A stretch of DNA of 64,000 nucleotides from Mixta calida. Its GTDB lineage: Bacteria; Pseudomonadota; Gammaproteobacteria; Enterobacterales; Enterobacteriaceae. Made by a program: the position numbers and the translations under genes. Below the pieces are notes generated by a model that worked only from the letters and a program-made list of their open reading frames with translations, ran no database searches and was not told the DNA's origin. The stretch lies in the NCBI RefSeq assembly GCF_002953215.1, contig NZ_CP026378.1, positions 1,222,540 to 1,286,539 of the forward strand, read 5' to 3'. This document shows positions 15,106-25,316 of this stretch, one piece after another; position 1 is the stretch's first letter; each line of letters begins with the position of its first letter.

Positions 15106-15504
15106 ATGCAGACTCTGATAAAAGTTCGTGGTTATCATCTGGATGTTTATCAACACGTTAATAACGCGCGCTACCTGGAATTCCTTGAGGAAGCGCGTTG
15201 GGAATGGCTGGAACAGGCAGGCGCGTTTCACTGGCTAATGGAAAACAAGCTGGCTTTTGTCGTGGTGAATATCAATATCAATTACCGCAGACCAGCATTG
15301 CTGGGCGACGTATTAATCGTCAGAAGCCGACTGGAGCAACTCAACGGCAAAAGCGGCGTTATTCAGCAGGAGGTGCTGCTGGAAGGAGATGGAACGCCCG
15401 TCGCCGATGCAGCATTAACCTTTGTCTGTATCGATCTACGGACGCAAAAAACGCTGCCTCTGGAAGGCGATCTGCGCGCGCGTATGGAAACGCTGCTGGA
15501 GTGA
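15106..15504 (+). CDS. fadM: long-chain acyl-CoA thioesterase FadM
   Basis: Hot-dog fold thioesterase of 132 residues (formerly ybaW) that hydrolyses long-chain acyl-CoA, especially intermediates of unsaturated fatty acid breakdown. The catalytic motif YHLDVYQHVNNARYLEFLEEARW is present (Asp and Asn of the 4-hydroxybenzoyl-CoA thioesterase type). In E. coli it is FadR-regulated; no operator was identified here. A possible ribosome site is AATAAGG before the ATG. Confidence 0.93.
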   Translation: MQTLIKVRGYHLDVYQHVNNARYLEFLEEARWEWLEQAGAFHWLMENKLAFVVVNININYRRPALLGDVLIVRSRLEQLNGKSGVIQQEVLLEGDGTPVADAALTFVCIDLRTQKTLPLEGDLRARMETLLE

Positions 15505-15620
15505 GAACAAGACGTTTGCGTGGCGGAATCCGGTCAGTCACGCATGGCGGCGGTATCGCGGCAGAAAGAGTCAATGGAGAGGAAAGGGCGTTTTGGCAAA
15601 CAGCGTCTTGTATAAACAAA

Positions 15621-15645
15621 AACAGCCGGGAAAATCCCGGCTGTT
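15621..15645 (-). terminator. rho-independent terminator of queC
   Basis: Ten-base stem AACAGCCGGG with CCCGGCTGTT; on the minus strand it is followed by TTTTGTTTAT, so it ends queC transcription. It may also stop transcripts coming from fadM. Confidence 0.85.
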
Positions 15646-15660
15646 TCATGGCCAGCAGGC

Positions 15661-16356
15661 TTAGCGCAGGCCGGTTTTCTGCTTCATGCTCTGCATAACG
15701 CCAGGCATATCGTCCTGATAGCTTTTCAATCCGTTGGCGCGCAGATGGCAGGCGGCGCACTCGCCGCAGCCGTCTCCCTGAATGCCGTTGTAGCAGGTCA
15801 GCGTCTGCTGGCGCACCAGCGGCAGTTGCTGCCAGTAGTCGGCCAGCGCCCAGGTTTCCGCTTTGTTGAGCCACATCAGCGGCGTTTCAAAACGCACCGC
15901 TCTGGCCATGCCAAGCTCCACCGCGTGGTTTAACGCTTTAACGAATTCATCGCGGCAGTCAGGGTAGCCAGAGAAGTCCGTTTCGCAAACGCCGGTAATC
16001 ACCGCTTCCGCTTCTACCTGATAAGCGTAAATAGAGGCCAGCGTCAGAAAGAGGATATTGCGTCCTGGCACAAAGGTACTGGGCAGGCCAGTCGCGTTGG
16101 CGTCATAGTCCGGCACCGGAATGTTATCGCGCGTCAGGCTGCTGATTGCCAGTTCATTCAGCAGCGTTACGTCCAGCACCTTATGGGCGCGTGCGCCAAG
16201 CTGAGCGGAGAGCTTGCGCGCCACGTCAATTTCCTGACGATGACGCTGACCGTAATCAAAGGTCACGCAATGCACTTCATCGTACTGCGCCAGTGCCTGA
16301 ATCAGACAGGTTGTGGAATCCTGTCCGCCGCTGAAAACCACTACTGCACGTTTCAT
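15661..16356 (-). CDS. queC: 7-cyano-7-deazaguanine synthase QueC
   Basis: Converts 7-carboxy-7-deazaguanine to preQ0 with ATP and ammonia, in the queuosine tRNA modification pathway. The PP-loop SGGQDSTT lies near the N-terminus. The zinc site is formed by Cys residues of [21 protein letters not shown] near residues 185-205. The length of 231 equals E. coli QueC. It is convergent with fadM. The upstream gene is a PLP enzyme rather than the E. coli neighbours ybaE and cof. Confidence 0.96.
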   Translation of the reverse strand: MKRAVVVFSGGQDSTTCLIQALAQYDEVHCVTFDYGQRHRQEIDVARKLSAQLGARAHKVLDVTLLNELAISSLTRDNIPVPDYDANATGLPSTFVPGRNILFLTLASIYAYQVEAEAVITGVCETDFSGYPDCRDEFVKALNHAVELGMARAVRFETPLMWLNKAETWALADYWQQLPLVRQQTLTCYNGIQGDGCGECAACHLRANGLKSYQDDMPGVMQSMKQKTGLR

Positions 16357-16465
16357 TTGTTCACCTTGATTATCTTACTGGCGCTTATGGTACTTTCGGA
16401 CAAAGAAGAAAAACAGTCCGGCATTCATTGTTCCTGGGCGACAGAGAAGGAGATGGCGGAAACCG

Positions 16466-17500
16466 TTATTGCATCTGCTCCAGCCAGGGCGTCAGATCGC
16501 CGACGCGCTCAGCGACCCATTCGGCATCGTACCAGGTGTCGAGATAGCGCTCGCCGCTGTCGCACAGCAGAGTGACGACGGCGCCTTTACGGCTTTGCTG
16601 TCGCATGCGCTGCGCCGCCCGTATCGCTCCCCAGAAGTTGGTGCCGGTGGACGGCCCCACTTTTCTGCCGAGGATCTGCGCCAGATAGTGCATGGCCGCG
16701 GCAGACGCGGCGTCAGGTACGCGCATGACCTCGTCAATAACGTCGGGAATAAACGAAGGTTCGACGCGAGGCCGCCCGATGCCTTCGATGCCACTGCCGC
16801 GAGCGCTGCGCAGGCCAGCGTCGCGCGTATGCCAGTAATCGTGAAACACTGAATTTTCAGGATCGACCACCAGCAGGCGCGTCGCATGGCTCTGATAGCG
16901 CAAATAGCGGCCGATCGTGGCGGAGGTGCCACCGGTGCCCGCGCCCATTACGATAGTATCCGGCACCGGAAAAGGCTCGCTGGCCATCTGGCGGAAAATG
17001 CTGTCGGCGATATTGTTATTGCCGCGCCAGTCGGTGGCGCGTTCGGCATAGGTAAACTGATCCATAAAGTGGCCGTTGAGATCGCGCGCCAGCCGTTCCG
17101 ATTCTTCGTAAATGACGCAGGGGTCCTGCACGAAATGACTTCGTCCGCCATAAAAGGCGATCTGTTCGACTTTGCGGCGCGCGGTGCTGGCGGGCATGAC
17201 GGCAATAAACGGCAGACCAAGCAGCCGGGCGAAATAGGCTTCGGAAACGGCGGTGCTGCCTGAGGAGGCCTCGATTACCGGCCTGCCCTGTTTGATCCAG
17301 CCATTGCACAGGCCGTAAAGAAACAGAGAACGGGCCAGGCGATGTTTCAGGCTGCCGGTTGGGTGGGTGCTTTCATCTTTGAGATAAAACCAGATGCCCG
17401 GAAAGGTGGGCAGAGAGAAACGAATCAGATGCGTTTCGGCGGAACGCTGAAAATCGGCGTTGATCTCGTTGATCGCATAATTCACCCATTCACGGCTCAT
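16466..17500 (-). CDS. ccdA: PLP-dependent L-cysteine desulfhydrase-like enzyme
   Basis: Cysteine synthase-fold enzyme of 344 residues. The PLP lysine is in [11 protein letters not shown], the Asn/Ser binding loop in [12 protein letters not shown], and the phosphate loop in [14 protein letters not shown]. It starts at 17500 (AAGAGG site), divergent from decR, which in E. coli activates cysteine detoxification genes. A cysteine-inducible desulfhydrase called ccdA has been described at a similar locus in Pantoea ananatis, from memory. The likely role is degrading excess cysteine to pyruvate, sulfide and ammonia. Cysteine synthase activity cannot be excluded. Confidence 0.75.
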   Translation of the reverse strand: MSREWVNYAINEINADFQRSAETHLIRFSLPTFPGIWFYLKDESTHPTGSLKHRLARSLFLYGLCNGWIKQGRPVIEASSGSTAVSEAYFARLLGLPFIAVMPASTARRKVEQIAFYGGRSHFVQDPCVIYEESERLARDLNGHFMDQFTYAERATDWRGNNNIADSIFRQMASEPFPVPDTIVMGAGTGGTSATIGRYLRYQSHATRLLVVDPENSVFHDYWHTRDAGLRSARGSGIEGIGRPRVEPSFIPDVIDEVMRVPDAASAAAMHYLAQILGRKVGPSTGTNFWGAIRAAQRMRQQSRKGAVVTLLCDSGERYLDTWYDAEWVAERVGDLTPWLEQMQ

Positions 17501-17615
17501 GTTGATTTTCCTCTTATGGCTCAGCCCAATAAGATTAAGGCATTCACAGGAAAAAAAGTTTGCTTTATTTACTGTACAATGCGCCTTTTGTAGCAATATT
17601 TTCTCTGGAGGGGCG
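17501..17615. promoter_or_regulatory. divergent control region between ccdA-like gene and decR
   Basis: The 115-base AT-rich gap lies between two divergent starts. Divergence from an Lrp-type regulator gene suggests DecR controls its neighbour from here. No operator is defined by sequence alone. Confidence 0.5.
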
Positions 17616-18077
17616 ATGCTGGATAAAACGGATCGTAAACTGCTGGCGCTGTTGCAGCAGGACTGTACGCTATCATTACAGGCGCTGGCGGATGCGGTTA
17701 ATCTCACCACCACGCCCTGCTGGAAGCGGCTGAAAAAGCTGGAAGATGACGGTATTATCCGCGGACGCGTGGCGCTCCTCGATGGAGAAAAGCTGGGGCT
17801 GTCGCTTACCGCCTTTATGCTGATCAAAACCCAGCAGCACAACCGTCAGTGGTATCAGGAATTTGTCGGCGTCGTGCAAAGCCTGCCGGAAGTGATGGCG
17901 TTCTATCGCATGGCGGGCGAGTATGATTATCTGTTACGCATTCAGGTCGCCGATATGAAGCAATATGACGCCTTTTATAAACGTCTGGTCAACGGCGTCA
18001 GCGGTCTGATCGACGTAACCTCAAGTTTTGCTATGGAAGAGATAAAATATACGACGGCGTTGCCTGTTGAATCCTGA
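17616..18077 (+). CDS. decR: Lrp/AsnC family cysteine-responsive regulator DecR
   Basis: Transcription factor of 153 residues (formerly ybaO). N-terminal winged helix ([43 protein letters not shown]), then the RAM ligand/oligomer domain ([25 protein letters not shown]). E. coli DecR responds to cysteine and activates detoxification genes. The ATG at 17616 follows GGAGGGGCG. Its divergent partner is the desulfhydrase-like gene. mdlA follows 53 bases downstream on the same strand. Confidence 0.93.
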   Translation: MLDKTDRKLLALLQQDCTLSLQALADAVNLTTTPCWKRLKKLEDDGIIRGRVALLDGEKLGLSLTAFMLIKTQQHNRQWYQEFVGVVQSLPEVMAFYRMAGEYDYLLRIQVADMKQYDAFYKRLVNGVSGLIDVTSSFAMEEIKYTTALPVES

Positions 18078-18130
18078 TCTTCTCCGCAGCCTTTTCAGGC
18101 GCATCAATTAACCATGCAGGACAATTTTTT

Positions 18131-19906
18131 GTGCGATTGTTTAGCCAGTTAAGTTGGTATTTCCTCCGCGAGTGGCGACGTTACCTCGGCGCGGTATCCT
18201 TACTGATCATTATTGCCATTTTGCAGCTGCTGCCGCCGAAAATCGTCGGCGTGATTGTCGATGGCGTCACCCAGCATCGCCTGAGCAGCGGCGCCGTTCT
18301 GATGTGGGTCGGCATTATGCTGTTTACCGCGCTGGTGGTTTACCTGCTGCGCTACGTCTGGCGCGTCTTGCTGTTTGGCGCTTCTTATAAGCTGGCGGTG
18401 GAGCTGCGGGAAGATTTCTATCGCCAGCTCAGTCGACAGCACCCGGAATTCTACCTGCGTCACCGCACCGGCGATCTGATCGCGCGCGCAACCAACGATG
18501 TTGACCGCGTGGTCTTCGCGGCCGGCGAAGGGGTATTGACGCTGGTAGACTCGCTGGTGATGGGCTGCGCGGTGCTGATTGTGATGAGTACGCAGATCAG
18601 CTGGCAGCTTACGCTGCTGGCGCTGGTGCCGATGCCGGTGATGGCGATGGTGATCAAGCGCTACGGCGATCAGCTGCATCAGCGCTTTAAACTGGCGCAG
18701 GCGGCCTTTTCCTCGCTGAACGATCAGGCGCAGGAGAGCCTCTCCAGCATTCGTATGGTAAAGGCGTTTGGTCTGGAGACGCATCAGTCTCAACAGTTTG
18801 CTGATATCGCCACCGACGCCGGTGAGAAAAACCTGCGCGTCGCGCGCGTCGACGCGCGCTTCGATCCTACGATTTATATCGCGATCGGTCTGTCGAACCT
18901 GCTGGCTATCGGCGGCGGCAGCTGGCTGGTCTGGCATGATCAGATGACGCTCGGCCAGCTGACCAGCTTTGTGATGTATCTGGGCCTGATGATTTGGCCG
19001 ATGCTGGCGCTGGCGTGGATGTTTAATATTGTCGAACGCGGCAGCGCAGCCTGGAGCCGCATCCGCGCGCTGCTTAACGAGGCGCCGGCGGTGGAAGATG
19101 GCAGCAAAGTTTTGCCGGAAGGACGCGGCGTGCTGCAGGTGGCGATCCGCGAGTTCAGCTATCCCGGCAGCCAGCAGCCTGCGCTGTGCAATCTTAATTT
19201 CCAGTTGAAGCCGGGGCAGATGCTGGGATTGTGTGGGCCGACCGGCGCGGGTAAAAGCACGCTGTTAAGCCTGATACAGCGCCATTTCGATATCGCGCAG
19301 GGCGATATTCGCTATCACAATATTCCGCTGACCCAGCTGCGCATCGACAGCTGGCGCGGTCGGCTGGCAGTCGTCAATCAGACGCCGTTTCTTTTTTCCG
19401 ACACCGTCGCCAACAATATCGCGCTGGGGCGGCCTAACGCCAGCCGCGAAGAGATTGAGCGGGCGGCGATGCTGGCGAGCGTCCACGAAGATATTCTGCG
19501 GCTGCCGCAGGGCTACGATACCGAAGTAGGCGAGCGCGGGGTGATGCTCTCCGGCGGGCAGAAACAGCGCATTTCCATTGCGCGCGCGCTGCTGTTGAAC
19601 GCCGAGATCTTGATCCTTGACGATGCGCTTTCGGCAGTGGATGGCCGCACCGAACATCAGATCCTGCACAATTTACGTCGCTGGGGCGAGGGACGCACAG
19701 TGATCATCAGCGCGCATCGCCTGTCCGCGCTGACCGAAGCCACTGAAATTCTGGTGATGCAGCATGGTGTCGTGGCGCAGCGCGGCGATCATAACGCGCT
19801 GGCGCAGCAAAAGGGCTGGTACAGCGATATGTATCGCTACCAGCAGCTTGAGGCGGCACTGACCGAGGATGAGGATAATCGCAGTAAGGAGAAGAGCCGT
19901 GGCTGA
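18131..19906 (+). CDS. mdlA: ABC exporter subunit MdlA
   Basis: Fused membrane/ATPase half of a heterodimeric ABC exporter, 591 residues, GTG start. It has six hydrophobic segments in the first 300 residues, then an ATPase with Walker [10 protein letters not shown], signature LSGGQKQR and Walker [10 protein letters not shown]. The residue after the Walker B Asp is Asp instead of the catalytic Glu. Together with the altered MdlB signature this marks one degenerate ATP site, a usual feature of heterodimeric exporters. The substrate is unknown. Its end overlaps mdlB by eight bases. Confidence 0.94.
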   Translation: MRLFSQLSWYFLREWRRYLGAVSLLIIIAILQLLPPKIVGVIVDGVTQHRLSSGAVLMWVGIMLFTALVVYLLRYVWRVLLFGASYKLAVELREDFYRQLSRQHPEFYLRHRTGDLIARATNDVDRVVFAAGEGVLTLVDSLVMGCAVLIVMSTQISWQLTLLALVPMPVMAMVIKRYGDQLHQRFKLAQAAFSSLNDQAQESLSSIRMVKAFGLETHQSQQFADIATDAGEKNLRVARVDARFDPTIYIAIGLSNLLAIGGGSWLVWHDQMTLGQLTSFVMYLGLMIWPMLALAWMFNIVERGSAAWSRIRALLNEAPAVEDGSKVLPEGRGVLQVAIREFSYPGSQQPALCNLNFQLKPGQMLGLCGPTGAGKSTLLSLIQRHFDIAQGDIRYHNIPLTQLRIDSWRGRLAVVNQTPFLFSDTVANNIALGRPNASREEIERAAMLASVHEDILRLPQGYDTEVGERGVMLSGGQKQRISIARALLLNAEILILDDALSAVDGRTEHQILHNLRRWGEGRTVIISAHRLSALTEATEILVMQHGVVAQRGDHNALAQQKGWYSDMYRYQQLEAALTEDEDNRSKEKSRG

Positions 19907-21668
19907 CAGCAAAAAACTCTGGCCCACGCTAAAGCGGCTGCTTTCCTACGGCAAGCCGTGGCGTAAGGCGCTGACGCTGGCGGTACTGATGCTCTGGATC
20001 GCGGCGGCGGCGGAAGTGCTGGGGCCGGTACTGATCGGTTATTTTATCGATCGTCTGGTGGCCCGTCACAACATGCCGGTGGGCCTGGCCGTCGGGCTGG
20101 CATTCGCCTTTATTTTTCTGCAGGCGCTGGCGGCGCTGCTGCACTACTGGCAGGCGCTGCTGTTTAATCAGGCGGCGGTCGGCGTTGTGCAGCGTCTGCG
20201 CGCCGACGTGATGGATGCGGCGTTGCGCCAGCCGCTCAGCGCGTTCGACACTCAACCGGTTGGGCAGATCATTTCACGCGTCACCAACGACACCGAGGTA
20301 ATTAAAGATTTATGGGTGACGGTGGTGGCGACGGTGCTGCGCAGCGCGGCGCTGATCGGCGCGATGCTGGTCGCCATGTTTAGCCTGGACTGGCGCATGG
20401 CGCTGGTGGCGGTGGTGATTTTCCCGCTGGTGTTGACCGTGATGTTTATCTATCAGCGCTACAGCACGCCGATTGTGCGGCGCGTGCGCAGCTACCTGGC
20501 GGATATCAATAACGGCTTTAATGAAGTCATCAACGGCATGAGCGTTATTCAGCAGTTCCGCCAGCAGGCGCGCTTCGGCGAGCGCATGGGGGAGGCCAGT
20601 CGATCGCACTATCTGGCGCGCATGGAGACATTGAGGCTGGATGGCTTTCTGCTGCGTCCGCTGCTGAGCCTGTTTTCCGCAGCGATCCTCTGTGGGCTGC
20701 TGCTGCTGTTCAGTTTCTCTTCTGAAGGTGTATTTGAGGTGGGCGTGCTTTACGCCTTCATCAGCTATCTGGGAAGGCTTAATGAGCCGCTGATTGAGCT
20801 GACCACCCAGCAGTCAATGCTGCAACAGGCGGTCGTAGCCGGAGAGCGCATTTTCGAGCTGATGGATGCGCCGCGCCAGCATTACGGCAGCGACCGGCAG
20901 CCGCTACAGAGCGGCCGCATCGATATCGAACGTCTGAGTTTCGCCTATCATGAAGGGCGCAACGTACTGGAAGATATTTCGCTGGCGGCGCCGTCGCGCA
21001 GTTTTGTCGCGCTGGTCGGGCATACCGGCAGCGGAAAAAGCACGCTGGCCAGCCTGCTGATGGGCTACTACCCGGTGAAACAGGGAACGATTCATCTCGA
21101 TGGCCGACCGCTGAATCAGCTGAGCCATGAGGCGCTGCGGCAGGGCGTGGCGATGGTTCAGCAGGACCCGGTGGTGCTGGCGGACAGCTTTTTCGCTAAC
21201 GTGACGCTGGGACGCGACATCAGTGAACAGGCAGTGTGGCAGGCGCTGGAAACCGTTCAGCTGGCGGAGCTGGCGCGTAGTCTCACCGACGGAATTTATA
21301 CGCGCCTGGGAGAGCAGGGCAATAATCTTTCCGTTGGGCAGAAGCAGCTGCTGGCGCTGGCGCGCGTGCTGGTGGCTGAACCGCAAATCCTGATTCTGGA
21401 TGAGGCGACGGCCAATATCGATTCCGGCACTGAACAGGCGATTCAACGCGCGCTGCGCGAGGTGAGGAAAAAGACCACGCTGGTGGTGATTGCGCACCGC
21501 CTTTCCACCATTACCGAGGCCGATACCATTCTGGTGCTGCATCGCGGTCGGGCGGTGGAGCGCGGCACTCACCATCAGCTACTGGCGCAGCAGGGCCGCT
21601 ACTGGCAGATGTATCAGTTGCAGCAGGCGGGCAGCGTGCTGGAGGCGGGCGCACCGGAAAGCGTCTGA
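19899..21668 (+). CDS. mdlB: ABC exporter subunit MdlB
   Basis: Second half of the MdlAB exporter, 589 residues. The GTG start at 19899 has AAGGAGAAG upstream and lies inside the mdlA end, so translation is coupled. It has a membrane domain with six hydrophobic segments, then Walker [10 protein letters not shown], a changed signature LSVGQKQL, and a canonical Walker B with Glu ([12 protein letters not shown]). MdlB thus supplies the intact Walker B site and MdlA the intact signature. The substrate is not known. Confidence 0.94.
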   Translation: MADSKKLWPTLKRLLSYGKPWRKALTLAVLMLWIAAAAEVLGPVLIGYFIDRLVARHNMPVGLAVGLAFAFIFLQALAALLHYWQALLFNQAAVGVVQRLRADVMDAALRQPLSAFDTQPVGQIISRVTNDTEVIKDLWVTVVATVLRSAALIGAMLVAMFSLDWRMALVAVVIFPLVLTVMFIYQRYSTPIVRRVRSYLADINNGFNEVINGMSVIQQFRQQARFGERMGEASRSHYLARMETLRLDGFLLRPLLSLFSAAILCGLLLLFSFSSEGVFEVGVLYAFISYLGRLNEPLIELTTQQSMLQQAVVAGERIFELMDAPRQHYGSDRQPLQSGRIDIERLSFAYHEGRNVLEDISLAAPSRSFVALVGHTGSGKSTLASLLMGYYPVKQGTIHLDGRPLNQLSHEALRQGVAMVQQDPVVLADSFFANVTLGRDISEQAVWQALETVQLAELARSLTDGIYTRLGEQGNNLSVGQKQLLALARVLVAEPQILILDEATANIDSGTEQAIQRALREVRKKTTLVVIAHRLSTITEADTILVLHRGRAVERGTHHQLLAQQGRYWQMYQLQQAGSVLEAGAPESV

Positions 21669-21737
21669 AATGGGTTTGCACCTTTTTCTGGCGCATTTAT
21701 CGGAATTATCCGTATGGATGCACGTTAATTGACCGTG

Positions 21738-21762
21738 ACGCACCTTTATGGTGCGTTTTTTC
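21738..21762 (+). promoter_or_regulatory. NtrC-like enhancer site / mdlB terminator hairpin
   Basis: GCACC-TTTAT-GGTGC matches the NtrC (GlnG) recognition pattern GCACC-N5-GGTGC and lies about 120 bases upstream of the expected glnK transcription start, a proper enhancer distance. The same dyad (ACGCACC / GGTGCGT) is followed by six T residues and would also act as a rho-independent terminator for mdlAB. Confidence 0.65.
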
Positions 21763-21848
21763 TTTGATCCTCACTTCTTTTTCATTTATCGCCTTCTTTC
21801 TTGCCTTCTCCAGACGCCGCGCGCGCCTGCCGTCACCTTTTCCATACC

Positions 21849-21864
21849 TGGCACAGCCTTTGCT
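21849..21864 (+). promoter_or_regulatory. sigma-54 promoter of glnK-amtB
   Basis: TGGCACAGCCTTTGCT has the invariant -24 GG and -12 GC of sigma-54 promoters with correct spacing and lies 54 bases before glnK. It implies nitrogen-limitation control through NtrC. Confidence 0.85.
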
Positions 21865-21917
21865 TTAGTCACGAGGTGTCGGGTGAGAAACGAATCTTAT
21901 TCTGGTGAGGGGAGCGT

Positions 21918-22256
21918 ATGAAGCTGGTTACCGTAGTCATCAAACCATTCAAACTGGAGGATGTGCGCGAGGCGCTTTCTTCTATTGGTATTCAGGGATT
22001 AACCGTAACTGAGGTCAAAGGATTCGGCCGACAAAAAGGCCATGCGGAGCTCTATCGCGGTGCGGAATACAGCGTCAATTTTCTGCCTAAGGTCAAAATC
22101 GACGTAGCGATCGCTGACGACCAGCTGGATGAAGTTGTTGATGTCATCAGTAAGGCCGCCTACACCGGCAAAATCGGCGACGGCAAGATTTTTGTGGCAG
22201 AGCTTCAGCGCGTTATCCGTATTCGTACCGGTGAAACCGACGAAGCCGCTCTTTAA
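21918..22256 (+). CDS. glnK: nitrogen regulatory protein P-II 2 (GlnK)
   Basis: Trimeric PII signal protein of 112 residues that senses ATP, ADP and 2-oxoglutarate and plugs the AmtB channel when nitrogen is plentiful. The T-loop tyrosine for uridylylation is Tyr51 in YRGAEYSVNFLPK. Both PII signatures are intact (YRGAEY; GKIGDGKIFV). It is in an operon with amtB, 36 bases downstream, under the sigma-54 promoter. Confidence 0.97.
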   Translation: MKLVTVVIKPFKLEDVREALSSIGIQGLTVTEVKGFGRQKGHAELYRGAEYSVNFLPKVKIDVAIADDQLDEVVDVISKAAYTGKIGDGKIFVAELQRVIRIRTGETDEAAL

Positions 22257-22292
22257 GCCCGGACTCTTTATCTTGTGATGGGATGAAATAAA

Positions 22293-23576
22293 ATGAACAA
22301 ATTAATGACCAAAATCCTGACGGGTGCGGCGCTGACACCATCGCTGGCGATGGCGGCTCCGGCCGTTGCCGATAAGGCGGACAACGCCTTTATGATGATT
22401 TGCACCGCACTGGTGCTGTTTATGACGATTCCAGGGATCGCGCTGTTTTACGGTGGTCTGATTCGCGGTAAAAACGTGCTGTCGCTACTGACGCAAGTGG
22501 CGGTGACCTTTGCCATGGTCTGCGTGCTGTGGGTAGTGTATGGCTACTCGCTGGCCTTCAGCGAAGGCAACGATTTTTTCGGCGGCCTTAACTGGGTGAT
22601 GCTGAAAAATATCAGCCTGACCGCGCTGACCGGCACGTTCTATCAATATATCCATGTGGTTTTCCAGGCCTCCTTCGCCTGTATTACCGTCGGACTGATT
22701 GTCGGTTCGATTGCGGAACGCATCCGCTTCTCCGCTGTGCTCATCTTTGTCTTTATCTGGCTGACGTTGGCCTACCTGCCGATCGCGCATATGGTCTGGG
22801 CGGGCGGTTTCCTGGCGAAGGATGGCGCGCTTGATTTCGCTGGCGGCACGGTAGTGCATATCAATGCGGCGGTCGCCGGGCTGGTGGGCGCGTATCTGGT
22901 GGGTAAACGCACAGGCTTCGGCAAAGAGGCGTTTAAACCGCACAACCTGCCGATGGTGTTTACCGGTACGGCGATCCTTTATGTCGGCTGGTTTGGCTTT
23001 AATGCAGGGTCTGCGGCGGCGGCAAACGAAATTGCGGCGCTGGCCTTTTTAAATACCGTCGTTGCCACGGCCGGCGCTGTGCTTTCCTGGACCTTTGGTG
23101 AGTGGGCGCTGCGCGGCAAGCCGTCTCTACTGGGCGCCAGCTCCGGCTTTATCGCTGGCCTGGTCGCCATCACGCCCGCCTGTGGCTACGTTGGCGTGGG
23201 CGGTGCGCTGTTTATCGGCCTGATTGGCGGTCTGGCAGGTATCTGGGGTGTGACGACGCTGAAAAAATGGCTGCGCGTTGACGATCCGTGCGATGTTTTC
23301 GGCGTTCACGGCGTGTGCGGCATTATCGGTTGTATCCTCACCGGCGTCTTCGCTTCAGGCTCGCTGGGCGGCGTCGGCTATGCGGAAGGCGTCACCATGG
23401 GGCATCAGGTATGGGTCCAGCTGTTGAGCGTGGCGCTGACTATCATCTGGACCGGCGTGGTGGCGTTTATCGGCTTTAAAGTGGCGGATATGCTGGTAGG
23501 CCTGCGCGTGCCGGAAGAACAGGAGCGCGAAGGACTTGACGTCAACAGCCATGGCGAAAACGCCTATAACCAGTAA
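22293..23576 (+). CDS. amtB: ammonium transporter AmtB
   Basis: Trimeric inner-membrane ammonium channel of 427 residues with a signal peptide (to about residue 22, AMAAPAVADKADNAF) and 11 transmembrane helices. The twin His of the pore are in GGTVVHINAAVAG and CDVFGVHGVCGIIG. GlnK, encoded just upstream, is its inhibitor. A strong terminator follows. Confidence 0.97.
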   Translation: MNKLMTKILTGAALTPSLAMAAPAVADKADNAFMMICTALVLFMTIPGIALFYGGLIRGKNVLSLLTQVAVTFAMVCVLWVVYGYSLAFSEGNDFFGGLNWVMLKNISLTALTGTFYQYIHVVFQASFACITVGLIVGSIAERIRFSAVLIFVFIWLTLAYLPIAHMVWAGGFLAKDGALDFAGGTVVHINAAVAGLVGAYLVGKRTGFGKEAFKPHNLPMVFTGTAILYVGWFGFNAGSAAAANEIAALAFLNTVVATAGAVLSWTFGEWALRGKPSLLGASSGFIAGLVAITPACGYVGVGGALFIGLIGGLAGIWGVTTLKKWLRVDDPCDVFGVHGVCGIIGCILTGVFASGSLGGVGYAEGVTMGHQVWVQLLSVALTIIWTGVVAFIGFKVADMLVGLRVPEEQEREGLDVNSHGENAYNQ

Positions 23577-23594
23577 GCGTCGGGCTTAAAGAAC

Positions 23595-23625
23595 AGGACG
23601 CTGCTTTCGGCAGCGTCCTTTTTTA
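23595..23625 (+). terminator. rho-independent terminator of amtB
   Basis: Stem AGGACGCTGC (23595-23604), loop TTTCG, GCAGCGTCCT (23610-23619), then T residues. Confidence 0.92.
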
Positions 23626-23654
23626 TGCGTTAGCTACTTTTATGCGTTAGCTAC
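23621..23654. repeat. 17-bp tandem duplication at the tesB end
   Basis: TTTTATGCGTTAGCTAC occurs twice head to tail (23621-23637 and 23638-23654). The second copy includes the tesB stop and last codons, so the first copy is a duplication just beyond the gene. Confidence 0.95.
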
Positions 23655-24507
23655 GCTGGCGCATGACGCCTTCCTGCACCGTTGAAGCCACCAGCACGCC
23701 ATCCTGGGTATAGAATTCGCCGCGCACAAAGCCGCGCGCGCTGGAGGCGGAGGTGCTTTCCACGCTGTACAGCAACCACTGATTCAGGTCGACCTTGCGA
23801 TGGAACCACATAGAGTGGTCTATCGTAGCAACCTGCATGCCCGGCTCCAAAAATCCTTTGCCATGCGGCTGAAGCGCAACCGGAAGGAAATTAAGATCGG
23901 AGGCATAGCCCAGCAGATATTGGTGCGCGCGCGCATCGTCGGGCATCGGGCCGTTCGCGCGCAGCCAGACCTGACGCGTCGGCTGATCGACGTGCCCCTT
24001 GAGCGGGTTGTGGAAGGTAACGGGGCGTATTTCCAACGGCTTTTCAGCCAGAAATTTAGCTTTTACTTTTTCGGGCAGATGCGCCGCCAGCTGATGCGCG
24101 ATCTCGGTCTCGCTGGGCAGCCCCTCCGGGCCTTTCACCTGCGGCATCGTTTTCTGATGTTCAAAGCCTGGCTCCGGCGCCTGGAAAGAGGCGGTCATGT
24201 AAAAAATCGGCTGCCCGTTCTGAATCGCCGCGACGCGACGGGCGCTGAAGCTATGGCCGTCCCGCAGGGTTTCCACATCATAGATAATTGCTTTCTGACT
24301 GTCGCCGGGACGCAAAAAGTAGCTGTGAAAAGAGTGAATATTGCGTTCAACCGGCACGGTCTGTTTAGCCGCATGCAGCGCCTGGCCAACAACTTGTCCG
24401 CCGAAGACCTGACGCAGGCCCAAATCTTCGCTCTGGCCTCGAAACAGGCCTTCCTCAAGCTTTTCCAGTTGTAACAGATTCAGTAAATTTTGCAGTGCCT
24501 GGCTCAT
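23647..24507 (-). CDS. tesB: acyl-CoA thioesterase II
   Basis: Double hot-dog thioesterase of broad acyl-CoA range. The 286-residue length equals E. coli Tes[11 protein letters not shown] lies in the first hot-dog domain and the catalytic Asp in [11 protein letters not shown], with partner residues near the C-terminus. The ATG at 24507 has GAGGAACGACCC upstream; longer in-frame starts lack this support. It is convergent with amtB. Confidence 0.96.
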   Translation of the reverse strand: MSQALQNLLNLLQLEKLEEGLFRGQSEDLGLRQVFGGQVVGQALHAAKQTVPVERNIHSFHSYFLRPGDSQKAIIYDVETLRDGHSFSARRVAAIQNGQPIFYMTASFQAPEPGFEHQKTMPQVKGPEGLPSETEIAHQLAAHLPEKVKAKFLAEKPLEIRPVTFHNPLKGHVDQPTRQVWLRANGPMPDDARAHQYLLGYASDLNFLPVALQPHGKGFLEPGMQVATIDHSMWFHRKVDLNQWLLYSVESTSASSARGFVRGEFYTQDGVLVASTVQEGVMRQRS

Positions 24508-24721
24508 GGGTCGTTCCTCGATAAGGTTACCGCTGTAGTTTGCGAGATCCGACCAGCGCCTGCAACCGCTGTTCTTACTTCCGGCCTGAGGCAAAAAAGG
24601 AAAAGGGTTGATGCCAGGCAAAATAGCTAAACCTGTGCCAGAATTAAGCACATACAGCGTTTTTAGCTGTTTCGGCCAACTTGTCGCCGATACCACATTG
24701 GATCAGAAGGAGAAGATATCA

Positions 24722-25282
24722 ATGAAATTCTGGCATGTCATGAGCGGAGCAGCGCTGGCCGTTGCCCTCGCAGGTTGTGCTGATAAAAGCGCAAATATTC
24801 CCGTACCTGTACCGGGCGCCGAAAACACCGGTCAGCCGGTGATTGCTCAGCCTAACGTAAGCGGCTCTATCTATATTCGGCAAAAAATCGCTCTGCCGCC
24901 GGACGCCGCGTTAACGGTTACGCTGTCGGATGCTTCACTGGCTAATGCGCCGGCTAAAATACTGGCCCAGCGTGTAGTGCGTACTGAAGGCAAGCAGGCG
25001 CCGTTCCACTACACGCTGCCGTTTAATCCGGCCGATATTCAGCCGGACGCGCGCATTCTCTTGAGCGCGGCGATCACCATCGATAACAAGGTGGTGTTTA
25101 TGACCGATTCGATTAAACCGGCGATCAACAGCGGCGGCACGAAAGTGGACCTGACGCTGGTACCGGTGCCGTCAGTCGCTATGCCGACCCAAAGCAGCGG
25201 CGGTGCGGCTACTACCGTACCTTCTACCTCGCCTACCCAGGTTACGCCGTCTTCATCTATTCCGGCGCCCACCCAGTACTAA
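24722..25282 (+). CDS. ybaY: YbaY family lipoprotein
   Basis: Lipoprotein of 186 residues with lipobox LAGC (Cys19) and a YbaY-type beta domain (SGSIYIRQKIALPPDAALTVTLSDAS, AITIDNKVVFMTDS). The C-terminal 40 residues are low-complexity, rich in Ser, Thr and Pro. It is divergent from tesB with AGAAGGAG before the start. The molecular role is unknown. Confidence 0.92.
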   Translation: MKFWHVMSGAALAVALAGCADKSANIPVPVPGAENTGQPVIAQPNVSGSIYIRQKIALPPDAALTVTLSDASLANAPAKILAQRVVRTEGKQAPFHYTLPFNPADIQPDARILLSAAITIDNKVVFMTDSIKPAINSGGTKVDLTLVPVPSVAMPTQSSGGAATTVPSTSPTQVTPSSSIPAPTQY

Positions 25283-25316
25283 GCTTCTTTAACCGGGTCG
25301 GCTCATGGCTGGCCCG

